A stretch of DNA of 64,000 nucleotides from Cephalotrichum gorgonifer (Eukaryota > Ascomycota > Sordariomycetes > Microascales > Microascaceae): assembly GCA_900312665.1 (NCBI GenBank), contig ONZQ02000001.1, positions 2,816,496 to 2,880,495 of the forward strand. Reading direction: 5' to 3'. The notes under the pieces are model-generated. The model was not told the origin of the DNA. It searched no databases and saw only the letters and a list, made by a program, of their open reading frames with translations. Shown here piece by piece: positions 1 to 10,477 of the stretch (within the stretch, counting starts at the first letter, position 1; every line of letters starts with the position of its first letter). The translations under genes were made by a program, and so were the position numbers.

Positions 1-2796
1 CCCTCCCCCTACCCCCCCCCCCCCCCTCGGTCTAGCACGCACTCACGCGCAACAACGGCAAAAGGGTGGGGATGTAGAAAAGTAGGGAAGAAGGACCACC
101 CATGCATGGACCTGTCGCTCGACACGCGAGTTCGGAGAGATTGAGTGGTTGGTGGATCACTACACTACTGCCTACCACCCGGCAGTTACGCCCCATCCCC
201 GAGTGATCCACACCCGCTTTTGCGTGTAAGTCGTCCATGCCCGGGCCGAAAGCTGGAAAGGGTGCGGCTTTTCCCGGCGACATTGGCGTGCCAGCTACCA
301 ATGGTTCGCCGCGTTCCGCCGCGCCGCCGCGCCATGACTCGCCCGAGCGCGTCGGCACGTCTGAATGGTCGGCGGAGCTCTGTAGGCGGGCTTCACAGGG
401 ACTCGTACTCGTGTGTGCCCTCCTGCAGCTTGTATGCAGCTAGTCTCAAGGTCGTCCATCGGCGGCCAGTCGATGGCCGCAAGAGCGGTCAAGGTCATGC
501 AGGAAGGGTCGCTAGGTGGGTGGGGGTGGGGTGGGGAGGACTTGGAAAGGTCAGGGGCGGTGGTGGTGGTGGGTGATGGATGATGGGCGATGGGCGAGGT
601 GGAGCATGCAGTCGAGTGGGTGGTGGGGCATCAGAGTGGGATCATGGATGTGATGAGCCAGGTTAAGGAGGGACCACTTCCTTATCCTTATCGATAGCGC
701 CTCTCAATCGCGATCGCGGGGAAGAAACATGGCCCCTGCGTCGCGTTCGGCGCCGTGATTGGTCGGCTGTCACGAAGCTCGGGTACACTTGTACTCTTTG
801 GGGTTGCGTTGGGTGGCTTGACCCAGTCTTGGCGTGGAATAACGTGGCACAACGCGGACACGGCTCTCGCGTCCGGAGTCGCGAAATTGACGCGGCGGCC
901 TGGGGTTGGTGAATCGCCTCTCCTCTGCTGGTAAGCGCATGTCCCGCCGCGCTGTCCCGCTCCGAGCTGCCCAATGCAGAAAGTACCTCAACATTCGCCC
1001 TATTGAAGTTCCTGATGTGCCCCCCGCTTCTTCTTCAAGGTTCTGACTTCTCAAGGAATCTGACTTTTTTGTCCCTGGGCGCCCGCAGCTCCCAAGTCTT
1101 ATTGGGCTTCCATGCTTGACTCAAACATTTACTCGGCACACACCCAGACATGGGACATATTGCTGCCCCACACCACACCACACCACACCACACCACACGC
1201 CTTTCGTCCACCCCGTCCATCCCCATCGCCTACCTCGTTCCATCTTCAACCTGTTTCGTTTCGTTTCCACGAGCTCCTCAACATGCCTCTTCATCTTGTG
1301 CGGGGAAAGCTCTTGAGCTTTCCGATAGGTCCATCGCAAATAGACATCCAACTACCCCCCCTTTTCCCTCATCATTAAGGCTTTTCCTTTGGGTTGAAAT
1401 ACTCTGCGGGCAGCCTATATCGGACTTCGCCCATGGAATCAAATAGAACTTGACCACACTCGCCCCTTCCCCCTTCTTCCCCCAAGGCACTATTGCACGG
1501 GGCGATTGCGCACACCCACTCAGGCCAGGGTTCTTTTCCGACTTCGCCTCGAACCTCAACGTAGTGGGTAGAAGCGAGGACAGCTCCATATGAAGCCACG
1601 AAGCGCATCGCTTCCCCTTCAATCTCGCTCGACGTCTCAGCCATGAGTCGCTCCCTCCCATTCTAGACATCGCGATCCCGTCCAGCACACGATCTCGGTG
1701 CTGGCAAGAAGTTGACTCCACCTCGAGCATCCCTGGTCGCCGGCGTGATGCGCCAAGTCAGGACTCGAACGGCGTCATTGTTCCTCAAAGAAGGACCCGG
1801 GATCATGCCTTGATACGCTCGCACCCCTCGTCCGTCCTACCACACACCCCACTACCACCACCCCGTCCCTCGATCCCGCGTGATATTAGTTGGGCACCAC
1901 CGTCTTGATAAACTCGACACATGGTCTCGATCCATGGGACTTGCGCTGCTAGGAATAGAAAGATTCCCCCAAGGGTCTCTCGGCTTGGTTCGGGTGATGG
2001 TGGGCAAATCGGCCAGAGGTCATCCCCCCTCGTAGGACTCCCCCGAAACACAATTCCCATTCTCACTTCCCCCGGCCGACTCCATCCCGTCTCGCCACTG
2101 TTAGTCCCTGCCTTCCAATCTCCGGAGTACCGTAGCGGTCACCCGGAACTTCAGAGTCCCAGGAGAGAGAGAGAAATCGGCTGGTCGTGGCCATTCGTCA
2201 CCCCCCCGCCTCACCCACACTTGTCACCTCGTCACCTCGTCACACCAGAAGCACTATCAAGTACGTCAACTCTTGGGTATAGTATTTCCATGATAGCCAT
2301 GCGCCTACGAAGCAAAATGCCCACAGGAAACGCGCGAACCATTGTGTGGGACGAAAGAACTGAAAGTCACCTCTCGTTCCCTCCTTGCCCAAACGAACCC
2401 ATTTTCCAGACCTTCCTCCTGGTTCTCCAGGTCTTTCCTTGCCCCTCCACTCCGAACCGCAGGTTGAAAACACATGCCATAGGCCCGAAAACAATCGATA
2501 GGATATTGCTGGCCCCACCAACCAAGGATGGGACGTGACCCTGAAACTTTATGACATGATCCAAGTCTATTATTCTAATCCTCTTGACCATCCGATGTGC
2601 TTCGTAAATTCTATCCGGAAACTAAGGGGAATAGATATGGGTGGTTCGCACCCATGGTGGGGACGGCGAAAGGCAGGGTGGATGGGGCACATTCGAATGG
2701 CGGATAATGCTCTTCGCGGACGCAACCTCCTAGCCACCCGCATATTCGTCCCGCGCGCACTCCACACGGGGGAAACCAGAGCGTGGGTAGTTCCCT
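1..2796. other. Gene-free stretch at the left edge
   Basis: No convincing gene was seen on either strand. The longest open frame (1921-2538, plus) has no recognisable motif and looks like random GC-balanced sequence. The region carries a run of 15 C (12-26), a G/T-rich patch near 520-600, six CCACA repeats at 1168-1197 and one copy of the recurring 8-mer ACGAGTAC (reverse, 405-412). It should hold the 3' flank of the zinc-knuckle gene to its right and the flank of an unseen gene to its left. Confidence 0.6.
1168..1197. repeat. (CCACA)6 microsatellite
   Basis: Six perfect tandem copies of CCACA lie in intergenic DNA. No coding context was recognised. Such a pentanucleotide tract is expected to vary in length between strains. 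Confidence 0.9.
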
Positions 2797-5061
2797 TTAC
2801 CACTTTCCAACACGGGACGACCTCGAATTTCCACCCCCTCCCCTTCCGTTTCCTCTCCCGCCCCCCCTCCCGCCACGCGATGGGTTCTTGCCCCTGCCCC
2901 CACCACCAGAATTTCCGTTGCCATTGTCTCGCGACGCGTTGCCCTGGCTCGGGTTCCACTGTAACGCGGGTGGGGGAGGAACGGCCTGGTAGTTCCCACC
3001 ACTGGCACCACCACCACCCCGCCTGGCTGCAGGCGGTCGAGGAGGGAGTTGATGCGGGCGACGGGTACCGTCCTGCTGCCGATTCTCGCCGGGGATCGTA
3101 TTCGCGTAAGACTGAGGGCGCGGCGGCAGAGCAGTCGACGGTTGTCCATATGGCCTATTGGTTTGGCCTCCAAAGTGTATGTTGCTCGAAACACTAATCC
3201 GGCCCACGGGCTGCTTGGGCTGGACACGGTTTCCAATGAATGGGGTGTCGGCATCAGAGTCGTCGGACTCAAAGTAGATGTTCTCGCTGGGTCTACCCAC
3301 AAGCTCGGGTCGCCGGAGCTGGGAGGACGGCTTTGGAGGTTTGAAATCGGAAATAGGCGCCCGCTTCGAAGCCTTGTCCAAACATCTGGCCAGGTTTGCC
3401 TGGGACCAGGTTCGGCTCTTTGGGGTCTCGTCGGTGGCAAGCGCACAGTCAGAGTAGTAATGACCCTCCTCGCCACAAGTTGCACAGAAGGCAGAGATAG
3501 AATGCGCCTGCTTGACCGGGTCAACTTGGCGATATGTCCGCCATAAGACATCGCAGTCCCTTTCAAGATGATTCTCGCCACAGTGTGCACAGGGCAGGTC
3601 CGTGTCCCAATTGTGGTCTTCGGTGCAGGCCTCTGCTGTGTGTCCCAGGCCTTTACACTGCGCGCAACGGCGTTTGGAAGGGCAGGCATATGAGCTGTGC
3701 TTGTATTCGACGCCACAATACTTGCAAGCGTTGCTGGGACAGGATAGCGCCTTGTGGCCATGTTGCAGGCATAGAATGCACATGTCCCGGATGTCGCTCA
3801 TGTGGGGGAAGTATCTATGCTGCAGGTCCAGTTCTTCATCGCCAACGGGGATTGAAATGTGCGGAGGAGGCAGAGATAGAAGAGAAGACCGCCGTGGCTG
3901 TACTTGGTCCTGTCCGTTCAACGAGGTCCCGTTGCGAGCATCCTTGTCGTTCTTGTTCTTGCCGCCATCGATACTATCATTGGACTTCTGAGCTGGGGTA
4001 GCGAGGGTGGCGGAGGGTTTGGTGTCCAGCACCCAGTCCCAGTCTGCAGCTGTTGGCATACTGGGGGGCGATGATGCCTTTGGTGCTTGTTGGGCGCCAC
4101 TCGCCGGACCCATTTTGTCTTTCCCACCTCCCGCCATGAAGAGTGCCGGGGCGGAGCCAGTAGCCGAAGCAAGGATGTCTGCAAGAGACCCTTTCTGGGA
4201 GAAGAGGTCGGCGCCAGCCTTTGCCGCTCTTTTCTTCTTGTTGTGAATAGTGCACACCCGATCGATGAAGTGGCTGTAGGCGTCGAGTACGGTCTCCGGG
4301 GTAAGTAGCGATACCTGTCCAGGGTTTAAGGCTAGCAGGGCATTGGTCCATTCCTGGAACCTGACTTGCCAAGACTCTCCTGGATTTCTATCGGCGGCCG
4401 GCGGTAACTGCAAAGAAATGCCGGCTTTCTGAAAATGGGAAGGGGTAGAGGGTGGGCCGGGTGGGCCGGGTGTGTCGAGGGGAGGCGAAGGAGAAGGAGA
4501 GCTTCGCTTGCTGGCTTGTGCGGTGGCCGCAACTGGGGCAAGGGATGTAATTGGGGCAAATGACGGGGTCTTCTGGGTCAGGGAGGAAAGTGAGGTTCGC
4601 ACCTGCCCTGCCTTGATTCCCTTGTTCCACCCAGATCGATGCGGCCCAGATGAGGAAGGGGGCGATGAGCTTCTGTCTCCTACATGCTCCCCATCGCTGC
4701 TGTCATCGCTACTGTCCACGACCACAGGTGACAATGCAGTCCCTCCATCCCCAGGCGTTGACTGGGGGAGAAGTTCACCTTCTTGGGTCTTGGCCCCGCC
4801 AGAGGCGTCTGCCCCTTCACCAACCTCCCCCTCCTCGCTGCCATAGCCACCGCTCCCTTGGCTCCTAGATCTCTCGCTCCTTCTCGTCGCTTCTTCCTCC
4901 ACATCTGGGCTCCTGCTTGTCGAGGGGTCCATTCGAGGACGCTTCAAGTGGCGCTCCTCCACTACCTCGCCACCAAGCTCCATAGAACCAGCTTCTCCCC
5001 CTTCCAGTGATCGTTTCTTGCTTGCCTCAACCGAATCGTTCGGCGGCTCATCTTCACCCAT
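2797..5061 (-). CDS. AIR1: Air1/Air2-type zinc-knuckle RNA-binding protein (TRAMP complex)
   Basis: An uninterrupted 754-codon frame. The start is the ATG at 5061; the frame is open about 70 nt further upstream but without an ATG. Residues about 428-539 hold five CCHC-type zinc knuckles in a row: CILC..GH..C, CKYC..H..C, CAQC..GH..C, CAHC..H..C and CATC..GH..C. The linker between knuckles 4 and 5 carries LWRTY (506-510), matching the IWRxY motif that in yeast Air1/Air2 contacts the poly(A) polymerase Trf4. Air proteins give TRAMP its RNA-binding part and feed nuclear RNAs to the exosome. Yeast Air1/Air2 are roughly half this length. Here a Ser/Pro/acidic N-terminal half of about 420 residues and a C-terminal Gly/Arg tail (RGG-like, last about 35 residues) are added. 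The family call rests on knuckle number and the linker motif; another multi-knuckle protein (Gis2/CNBP type) is less likely because those lack the linker. Confidence 0.82.
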   Translation of the reverse strand: MGEDEPPNDSVEASKKRSLEGGEAGSMELGGEVVEERHLKRPRMDPSTSRSPDVEEEATRRSERSRSQGSGGYGSEEGEVGEGADASGGAKTQEGELLPQSTPGDGGTALSPVVVDSSDDSSDGEHVGDRSSSPPSSSGPHRSGWNKGIKAGQVRTSLSSLTQKTPSFAPITSLAPVAATAQASKRSSPSPSPPLDTPGPPGPPSTPSHFQKAGISLQLPPAADRNPGESWQVRFQEWTNALLALNPGQVSLLTPETVLDAYSHFIDRVCTIHNKKKRAAKAGADLFSQKGSLADILASATGSAPALFMAGGGKDKMGPASGAQQAPKASSPPSMPTAADWDWVLDTKPSATLATPAQKSNDSIDGGKNKNDKDARNGTSLNGQDQVQPRRSSLLSLPPPHISIPVGDEELDLQHRYFPHMSDIRDMCILCLQHGHKALSCPSNACKYCGVEYKHSSYACPSKRRCAQCKGLGHTAEACTEDHNWDTDLPCAHCGENHLERDCDVLWRTYRQVDPVKQAHSISAFCATCGEEGHYYSDCALATDETPKSRTWSQANLARCLDKASKRAPISDFKPPKPSSQLRRPELVGRPSENIYFESDDSDADTPFIGNRVQPKQPVGRISVSSNIHFGGQTNRPYGQPSTALPPRPQSYANTIPGENRQQDGTRRPHQLPPRPPAARRGGGGASGGNYQAVPPPPALQWNPSQGNASRDNGNGNSGGGGRGKNPSRGGRGGGRGNGRGGGGNSRSSRVGKW

Positions 5062-7483
5062 CTCCTCGGGCGAGCCTGGGCGAGAGAAAGTAGAACGATA
5101 CAACTTGATATAGCTTGATACGCTGGCAGGTTAGGGCCAAGTTGCTGCGACTGGGCAGGAATGCCCTCCCCGATGACGGCTCCAGAAACGCTTCTCCAGC
5201 AGAGAACAAGCCCTGGGTCTGCGCGGATAGTTGCCCTAACGGAAGCACCAAGGAGTCAAAAAGCCAGTTTCATATGAGACGAGGGCTAAACTGGGGCAGT
5301 CTGGGCGAAGGATGGAGGACCACGAGAGGCGGGGATCCACTCCTTCCACGGTAAGATGCTATGTGGTTCCAACACAAGGTAGTCGGATATGCCAAGCGGA
5401 CGCCTTGTCAGTCTGCTTAGAGATAGAAACGATATAAAAAGTAGCTAAACCCTGTAGCAGTCATTGGGCGCAAAATCGATAGCCTGGTGGTAGGTAGCGC
5501 CTTGGTGAATGAAAGGGGAGAATATGGTAAGAAGTATTAAAAATGCCCCTAAGGTAATGCTGGAGCTTGCATCCTTTTTTTGTTTTGTTTTGTTTTTTTC
5601 TTTTGGCTTCGTCGCCTTCGATATTTACCTCTTACTCAAGTATATCGTCGTGGGACAAATTCTCGATACCAATGTCAAAAGCTTGATTCCGAGATCTTGG
5701 TCTGTGCCAAGGACTATAACTTTACCTACCGAGAATTATCCGACGAACTAGAGCAGCTTCATATGAGTAGTCTCTTTGTACAGTATGCACCCAACGCTCG
5801 CTGTAACCTTCCAGTGTTGTGGATGTACTCGGTACAAAACCTCGAAATTTCGAGAGAATACATGAGCCGCACCGGGAACTGTATGCGTCCTGTCAACCTG
5901 CATAGGTTGCGCGGTAGCGCGCTTCGTTCATTCATAGCCCAGGTTGTCAAAATTTTACATTGGGAGACGAGTACGGAAATAGCTGCCTCCCTCCTCACAC
6001 GAGTACTTGCCCGTAGGAGTAATGACGAGAACTCGTATCCATTGCAACAGGTACCCGTGCCTATACAACAAGCGCTCTAGGGCCATGGCTAGGTTATTAC
6101 AGCTCCACTCCTCAATTCCCCAGTCAAGGTGGTCAAGACGATCGGGAGATGACAGTGGGCACTGGCCTGGCTAGCTTGAAGAGGAGTACTTGCGCTCGTA
6201 CGAGAACTCGCAAGTAGTCACATCTCTCCTATTGGCTATAGTGGAAGCATTCAAGTGTCAAGCTGGCATGGAGGAAAATAGTGGACCGATAATAGCAGTA
6301 CAATGTAATGTTTGAGGCAGTGTTAAATTATGGTGAGCTCACTCAGCAATCCAGAGTGCCCCACCAAGGAGTCTCTTCATTGTACGTGGTGAGTCCTCTA
6401 CAATTACGAGTAGCCACTTCCGTGTCCACTGCGATATTACACAGAAGTACTTATACAAGTACTCAGTACTCAGATAGGGACTTCCTTGTATACCTACCTG
6501 TATGGCAGGCCAGGGCCATAATACCCCTGTCGTTGTCCAACGCGTGTTCCCAAGTCCCAAGCAACAGCAAATGCGACACGCAAGCACAACCACAACCACC
6601 TGTTCCTTCCACTCTGTTGATCGCATGCCTGCCACTCCCACCACCCACTCATTGCCAATGCACCAAACGAAATCCGAGTGACCTCCCAATACTTTCTTTT
6701 GGTACTGTCACCACACCTTCCATCCATTACGGCTCAACCTGGTTCGTTCGCCTCAGGAGCTGGCCAACCTTTGCAAACTTCACCAGTCGCACTCGTTCAT
6801 CTGTCCTCGGTAGCCGGCTTTCCGGAGGCATTTTTCATCCATCCCCTCGCTCCTTCTTGTCGTCGCCCTAAACATCTCGCCCATCCCAGCTGGCAAACGA
6901 CTTTCCCCTTCCCTTCCGAAACTATCTTGTTGCCAGACTCGGTCATTCGGGTTTAGACTCTCGTTGATAGGTCCTCGCCTCCTCCCTGCACCACCCTAAT
7001 CGAGCGCCTCCCGTACCCTGGTACCCCCGTACCTACTACGCCTGCGTCACCTCGGTGCCCTCGACTAAACTCTCACTCCACCTCAACAACGACGCACTTG
7101 GAGGCCAATTCAGCTCCTTATCCTATTATCGCCCATCGGCTTTTCATTATTCTACAACTTCCAGTCCTACCCCCTCCGCATTCATACCGCCACCGACACC
7201 CTCACCACAGGCCCTCACCACTCGAAACAGCTGGCCCCTCTGGCTTCTAGCGCCTGTGTCTTCGGAGTTTGCATCAAAAGTCCTGCCTGCATCCCCCTCG
7301 GAGCTCTCGTTCACTCAGCGAGGCGCCTGTCCCCCGAGCTACGTGCAGCCTTCGATTCGGTTGTCCGCTTCCCACCCCTTCTCCATCAATACCGCCAAAC
7401 TGTCGTCCCCAATCGTCCTGTCCCGAACCGTCTCCTACGACGTGGGAACGAACCAACCACGCGTAGGAAATACCTACAGCAAC
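5062..7483. other. Divergent promoter region between AIR1 and ORM1
   Basis: No gene recognised. It should contain the promoters of the two divergent genes. There is a T-rich tract at about 5573-5600 and two copies of the recurring 8-mer ACGAGTAC at 5967 and 5999. The last 400 nt are pyrimidine-rich and look like the ORM1 leader. Open frames at 5580-6080 and 6308-6871 have no family signature. On the minus strand CTAACCTGCCAG lies about 70 nt upstream of the AIR1 ATG and resembles a branch site plus acceptor, so an upstream non-coding AIR1 exon is possible. Confidence 0.5.
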
Positions 7484-8193
7484 ATGCCGGAGCCCAAGTC
7501 GACACGCCGGAGGAGATCTAGCAGCATCCTCCAGGTCTACCATGAGCCTCCGGAGACGCTAGAGCAGATCAGCGACCAAGCTGTACTGCCAAACCTGAAC
7601 GCCGACTGGGTGAATGCAAAAGGTAACACCTGGTCCCTCTCCTCTCCTCTCTCTCTCTCTCTCTCCCCTCTTTTCCCATACGAGGCCAAAGAGACAGACA
7701 GCTAACTCGCTCTTCCGCCGTAGGTGCCTGGACGATCCACTTTGTACTGATCGCGTGCCTCAAGATCGTATACGACATTATTCCCGGCGTCTCGCAGGAG
7801 ACCTCGTGGACACTCACCAACATAACCTACATGTTCGGGTCCTATATCATGTTCCACTATGTCCGCGGCGTGCCCTTTGAGTTCAACTCTGGTGCTTTTG
7901 ACAACCTCAACATGTGGGAGCAGATCGACAATGGCGCCCAGTACACTCCAGCTAAAAAGTTCCTCCTCGCTGTGCCCATCGTCCTCTTCTTGCTTAGCAC
8001 GCACTACACGCATTACGATCTGGCGTACTTCATCATCAACTTCCTAGCCGTGCTAGGCGTCATCATCCCGAAACTACCTTTCGTACGTCTTTCCGTACGG
8101 CCTTGTCGATTATGAAGGCAGATTGCTAACCATATGTGCTTACAGAGCCACCGTATGCGGGTAGGGATCTTTTCAGGCCTTCCGGAGGAATGA
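7484..8193 (+). CDS. ORM1: Orm1/ORMDL family regulator of serine palmitoyltransferase
   Basis: Three exons (7484-7622, 7724-8082, 8146-8193) give 181 aa. Intron 1 starts GTAACA, ends CGTAG and holds a CT repeat (7647-7664). Intron 2 is GTACGT...GCTAAC...ACAG. Orm proteins are ER multi-span proteins that bind and restrain serine palmitoyltransferase, the first enzyme of sphingolipid synthesis. Family hallmarks seen: NADWVNAKGAWT near the N-terminus, ITYMFGSYIMFHYVRGVPFE, a WEQID..QYTPAKKFL block and THYTHYD before the last membrane segment. The N-terminal RRRRSSS (residues 8-14) fits an AGC-kinase (Ypk-type) site, as in yeast Orm, where phosphorylation relieves inhibition. The ATG is the first in this frame after a long pyrimidine-rich leader. 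The call is firm; splice sites agree with frame and total length. Confidence 0.95.
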
Positions 8194-8795
8194 CCGCGTA
8201 AGACTCGATCTCACATATTGTTGCAACTGGCGTTGGGACGGCGAATTTCTGGGCATGCTCCTCTCTCTTTTCCCACTTGGCTTTTTTTCCCTCTCCGTCT
8301 CGTCATCCTCTGCTTTCGCCGTCATTCGCTACGTTCCCTCTCACTGGAGACCAAACTACTCAGTATGCTCGGGGACGGTGAAACAAAAAGGGTTGGAGTT
8401 TCAAAGGGCGGGTTAAAAAAGAAGAAGCCAGCGAGGATAGGAAGACGTGAGCGGTATACGCATTCTCCATCCCCTGATAATACTCCCCCCTTCATTTGAG
8501 CCGTCCCTATTTTCGTTTCTATCTGTTTTAATGCGCTATTCGATACTCGCTCATCATTCCCCCGCATGTATGGATTAGGAGTTCAGGTCTTACAGCTGGT
8601 ACGCAAAAAATAACACATCAATGTTTACACCGTTCCGTATTTGTTAGCATCCCGGCGTTGGCGCCCTTCGTTGCGTTCGACTGCCGTTCCCTTCATCATC
8701 GAACCCTCGGAAGGAGTCAAAGCCGGAATACATTTCCCAATCGTGAATATACTTTCGGAAACTTGGGCCCCCGGTCACCTCCAATGGGCCTCTCC

Positions 8796-8811
8796 GGGGG
8801 GGGGGGGGGGG
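8796..8811. repeat. G16 homopolymer
   Basis: Sixteen consecutive G in intergenic DNA. The length is prone to sequencing error and to strain variation. Confidence 0.9.
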
Positions 8812-9229
8812 TTTGGCAGCGCTAATACTGCTCAGAGTTTCACGATTCCGCTTGTTTACTTTGCTGCTCGACTGCGTTGAGTCACAGTCCCTAGCCAATA
8901 CAGGATCACGCGCTGTCAGTTCCACACGGAAGAGGCTTCGGGAGGCGAAGGGCGATATCACGTAGAGTTCGAGAACGTTGGCCCATATCGCCGGGTATTG
9001 GTCACCGCCACTTTGCCTCGAGCTTGACGATGGCTCCTCTGGATTCAGCTTATTTTAGTTCTTCGATCCGATTAAGCCAAGCTTGTTGGCTTCGAGTCAA
9101 GCCATGACCCGCTCGAGTTCAATCCAGTAGTTTTCAAATTATTGAACCTTTTACGATCGAAGCTCGACAGAGGGCCAGAGGACCACATATCAATACTCCC
9201 TCCTTGCGTCATCTAGGTTTCTGGACGGA

Positions 9230-9236
9230 TATAAAA
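9230..9236 (+). promoter_or_regulatory. TATA box of the small secreted protein gene
   Basis: TATAAAA lies 254 nt before the ATG of the secreted-protein gene. A roughly 225-nt pyrimidine-rich leader would follow. A strong TATA fits a highly or conditionally expressed gene. Confidence 0.5.
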
Positions 9237-9489
9237 AAGAGAGCTCCCTCCCCAACCGAAGGCCCTCATCTTTCGCTTCTCCAACTTCCGCCTTGGATAA
9301 TCTCTCATCTCTCGATCTTTGCCAAGAAAACGACAACTGTTATCTCAGTCATCGACGACCACGCACACACTTATACACTCTCACCTTATACTCTTATACA
9401 CTTAAACCTCTACTCCTTTATACACTTCTACTCTTATACCCTTATACCCTTACAGCTTCATATCCTTACGCCTCTTATCATCTTCCACG

Positions 9490-10014
9490 ATGAGGCTATC
9501 CAACCTTTTCTTCCTCCTCCCTTTGCCCGGAGCTCTTGCTGCTCCTATCTTGGACGACCACCCCAACCTTGCTGTGGACTCCGCCGCGGCCCCCGTCAAC
9601 GGATCCGAGACTAAACTCGAAGATCCCACATTGGCGTTCTTTAATAGTCTTATTGACGCCAATAAGATCTACCCCCGAGATTACGGCGACAGCTGGGGGG
9701 ACTCCGACGGCTCCCCGCGGCAACTAGTCAACGCTACGTATGCCAGAGTCAAGATGTACTACCCGCACGGCGGTATGAGAGATTACGAGGGCCCACTCTA
9801 CAGTTTCACGCCCGGGTTTCCTCCGGGCTGGGAAGATAAGCAATGTGGGCACCACAACAAACCGTGCTACGGGGGGATGATCAAGTGGAAGCCTAAAGGC
9901 AAGTACGTTGGGGGGATAAAGGCCCTCCAGATACACTCGCCGAAGGAGCTGAAAGCGATAGAGGAGTACAGTAAAAGGAAGGGCAGGCCAGCCACACCAT
10001 GTGGGGACCTGTAG
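9490..10014 (+). CDS. Small secreted protein, effector-like, function unknown
   Basis: A single exon of 174 codons, ATG to TAG, preceded by a TATA box and a C/T-rich leader. Residues 1-17 form a classic signal peptide (MRLSN, a Leu/Phe/Pro core, then GALA|A), so the product should leave through the secretory pathway. Two N-glycosylation sequons follow (NGS and NAT). The mature part is hydrophilic, rich in Tyr/Gly/Pro in the middle and Lys in the C-terminal third, with only three cysteines (QCGHHNKPC and a C near the end). I recognise no enzyme domain. Size, signal peptide and lack of a known fold match fungal small secreted proteins or candidate effectors, but that is a class and not a function. 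The neighbours are metabolic genes, not other secreted proteins. Confidence 0.75.
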   Translation: MRLSNLFFLLPLPGALAAPILDDHPNLAVDSAAAPVNGSETKLEDPTLAFFNSLIDANKIYPRDYGDSWGDSDGSPRQLVNATYARVKMYYPHGGMRDYEGPLYSFTPGFPPGWEDKQCGHHNKPCYGGMIKWKPKGKYVGGIKALQIHSPKELKAIEEYSKRKGRPATPCGDL

Positions 10015-10477
10015 TGAGCCAGTGGGCGGGTTCATGGGGCATCCCGGAGCTCACCGGGCTCACATCCGATGGCTCTCCCGTGCTCGATGGCTGTAGCTAT
10101 GGACGCACTTGTTTATATCCTGTCGAACTACCTCCTACGGAATCTTCTGGGTCTTGTTTGTTGCTATTTGGATGTTTCTTCTTGGCTATTTCCGCTTTGG
10201 CTGTTGTTTCTTTTTGGAGGGGTTGTTCAGAATTTTTTTTATTTTTTTTTTTTAATCTTGGAGCTATTAGCATGTTTTTTTTTTTTTTGGTAGCGGAATG
10301 TTACAATATTTGAGTTTTTGTTTTCTTGAATAGTGAACTATGTCAGGATTCTTTCTCGTGTATAATCCGTGGGCTGCCGTTAGCCATCAGCTGCTCTAAC
10401 CCTGTGATGGGGTGATGAAATGTGGCCGACCAAAAAGAAACTAGTAATACATGTATCCCGCTACCTAGGACTTTTAA
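10015..10477. other. Intergenic region between convergent genes
   Basis: It separates the 3' ends of the secreted-protein and reductase genes. Several long T runs (about 10226-10290) probably belong to the 3'UTR of the plus-strand gene. No gene seen. Confidence 0.6.

Larger units (their letters stand above)
8194..9489. other. ORM1 3' flank and secreted-protein promoter and leader
   Basis: No gene seen. It contains a 16-G run at 8796-8811, a TATA box at 9230-9236, and directly before the next start codon a pyrimidine-rich stretch (about 9368-9475) built of degenerate TTATAC-containing repeats. Confidence 0.6.

Noticed and set aside
1763..1785. Minus-strand CGTTCGAGTCC resembling a tRNA B box
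   Set aside because: No T-arm pairing and no acceptor stem can be drawn around it.
1921..2538. 205-codon plus-strand open frame
   Set aside because: No motif and a composition like translated non-coding DNA. Long chance frames are common at this GC content.
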